A DNA stretch of 41,142 nucleotides from Paracoccaceae bacterium (lineage in GTDB: Bacteria; Pseudomonadota; Alphaproteobacteria; Rhodobacterales; Rhodobacteraceae), in contig PACC02000084.1 in NCBI GenBank assembly GCA_002699695.2, forward strand, positions 1 through 41,142, read 5' to 3'. Made by a program: the position numbers and the translations under genes. Below are positions 39,706 through 41,142 of the stretch, one piece after another (position 1 is the first letter of the stretch; every line of letters begins with the position of its first letter). The notes under the pieces were generated by a model. The model saw only the letters and a list, made by a program, of their open reading frames with translations. It had not been told where the DNA came from and ran no database searches.

Positions 39706-40053
39706 TCAGTCAGCGGTTACAAGTTTAACAGATTTGCGGGATATTTCCATACCATCTTCCAATTCAACAATTAGGATTTCTTGTTTTTTATCTCTTGAAT
39801 TAACTAGCAAATAGATTCTTCTGTCATCAAGATAAATTGCCTCAACTCTGCTGCGTTTAGGAATACTCAAAGATTCAGGTGCAATGATCCTTGTTGTTTT
39901 GTTTTTAGTATTAAAAAAAAATTCCTTTACTATTATAGCTACTATAATAGAAATACCGAGAATCATGACTATTAGTAATACTTTTACTAAAGCTCCAAGT
40001 AGTCTTAAGTCTCCTTGGGGAGTATATTGAACATCAGTAGGCTTTCGTTCCAT
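39706..40053 (-). CDS. DUF6476-like small single-pass membrane protein
   Basis: One TM helix (LVKVLLIVMILGISIIVAIIVKEFFF) and a short C-terminal domain, head-to-head with an RluA-family gene. ATG at 40053 preferred over TTG at 40065. Confidence 0.6.
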   Translation of the reverse strand: MERKPTDVQYTPQGDLRLLGALVKVLLIVMILGISIIVAIIVKEFFFNTKNKTTRIIAPESLSIPKRSRVEAIYLDDRRIYLLVNSRDKKQEILIVELEDGMEISRKSVKLVTAD

Positions 40054-41101
40054 GGCAACCTCCAATACTTTTCAGAATAAAATTTTACGTATAGTTATTA
40101 AAGAGCCTAATGGTAGATTAGACAAAGTGATTGTTAATTCAATACCGCAAGATGTAGGCTTATCCAGATCACGAGTCAAAAACTTAATTAAGTTTGGTGC
40201 CATTAAGACGGAAAAAGACAATAAAAAAATTCATCAGAAATATCAGGTTCAGAAGAACGAAGCATTACTTATAGATCTAATTGAGCCTTTAGTTTCAGTG
40301 GCACTACCAGAAGATATGCCTTTGGAAATTATTTTTGAAGATGACCATTTAATTGTAATTAATAAGCCACCGGGGTTGGTTGTACATCCTGGATCAGGAG
40401 TATACGGGGGTACACTTGTTAATGCTTTAATGAATCACTGCAATAATTTGGCAGACGTTGGAGAAAGTGATAGGCCTGGGATAGTTCATAGGCTGGATAA
40501 GGACACTTCTGGCCTTTTGGTGGTAGCAAAATCAAATCATGCATATTTAGGTTTGATTAAACAATTTGCTCAACACACTGCCAAAAGACAGTATTTGGCC
40601 ATATTATGGGGTCTCCCAGATCTGAATAATACACCTTTAGGAATTGGAAATCTATTGTCATTGGAGGAAAAAGGGGTTTTAAAAATTGAAGGGAATATTG
40701 GTCGACATCCGGTCCACAGAAAAAAAATGGCCCTAAGAAAAGATGGAGGAGGTAAAGAGGCTTTAACTAAGTACAAGATATTAAGGACCTTTGTCTATAA
40801 AGATATCCCCATAGCTTCCTTGACTAGTTGTTGGTTGGCAACTGGTCGAACGCATCAAATAAGAGTTCATATGGATGCAATAAACCATGGTGTTGTAGGA
40901 GATTTATTATACCGATCAGGAATGAAATCTAATCTTGATTTATCAAAAATACTTGGGGGGGTTTATGACACTTTCAGGCGTCAAGCTTTACACGCCGAGA
41001 AGCTTTCTTTTGAACATCCACTTAGCAAAGAGCATTTGCAGTTTGAGGTTTCTCCACCAAAAGATTTTTGTGAACTACTAAGAGCATTTGAGAAATTATA
41101 A
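40052..41101 (+). CDS. rluD: RluA/RluD-family 23S rRNA pseudouridine synthase
   Basis: S4-like N-terminus, GIVHRLDKDTSGLLVVAKS catalytic motif, GRTHQIRVHM. Confidence 0.93.
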   Translation: MATSNTFQNKILRIVIKEPNGRLDKVIVNSIPQDVGLSRSRVKNLIKFGAIKTEKDNKKIHQKYQVQKNEALLIDLIEPLVSVALPEDMPLEIIFEDDHLIVINKPPGLVVHPGSGVYGGTLVNALMNHCNNLADVGESDRPGIVHRLDKDTSGLLVVAKSNHAYLGLIKQFAQHTAKRQYLAILWGLPDLNNTPLGIGNLLSLEEKGVLKIEGNIGRHPVHRKKMALRKDGGGKEALTKYKILRTFVYKDIPIASLTSCWLATGRTHQIRVHMDAINHGVVGDLLYRSGMKSNLDLSKILGGVYDTFRRQALHAEKLSFEHPLSKEHLQFEVSPPKDFCELLRAFEKL

Positions 41102-41142
41102 TTAAGTTGTTTTTAGAAAAACTATTGATTTTTATAAATTGA

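Noticed and set aside
1-41142. CRISPR arrays, IS elements, prophage, toxin-antitoxin or defence genes, tRNA/rRNA genes
   Set aside because: Looked for and not seen; the window is nearly all core housekeeping genes with short spacers.

Overview
This 41 kb window is gene-dense, AT-rich chromosomal DNA from an alphaproteobacterium, probably a streamlined one. It carries about 47 protein genes, almost all of them core housekeeping functions in conserved alphaproteobacterial blocks: tlpA/argH-lptM-lysA; def-fmt; ispH-DUF3429-rnhA; folK; rpoZ-spoT-DUF2062-pdxJ-acpS-lepB-rnc-era-DUF1491-recO; hprK-rapZ-HPr; etfBA-hbd with a PduO-type adenosyltransferase; parC; nrdR-ribD-ribE-ribBA-ribH-nusB; rpoD-dnaG; DUF6476/rluD. 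I saw no tRNA, rRNA, CRISPR array, IS element, prophage or defence island. Two genes are missing from the supplied ORF track: a GTG-started LptM-like lipoprotein, and a complete HPr domain directly after rapZ. The HPr gene is the most unusual item. It has no ATG/GTG/TTG start in its own frame, lies in frame with rapZ beyond the rapZ TGA, and has an ATG in the neighbouring frame that a one-base slip on an A5 tract would join to it. Other points of interest are local gene losses or replacements within conserved blocks (no EIIA-Man between rapZ and HPr, no ftsEX near the zinc-ribbon gene, DUF3429 in the usual thrB position), a divergent gene pair sharing one CATG for both start codons, a RibBA lacking the GTP cyclohydrolase II zinc-site motif, and a probable (2S)-methylsuccinyl-CoA dehydrogenase. 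I found no convincing new multi-gene system.
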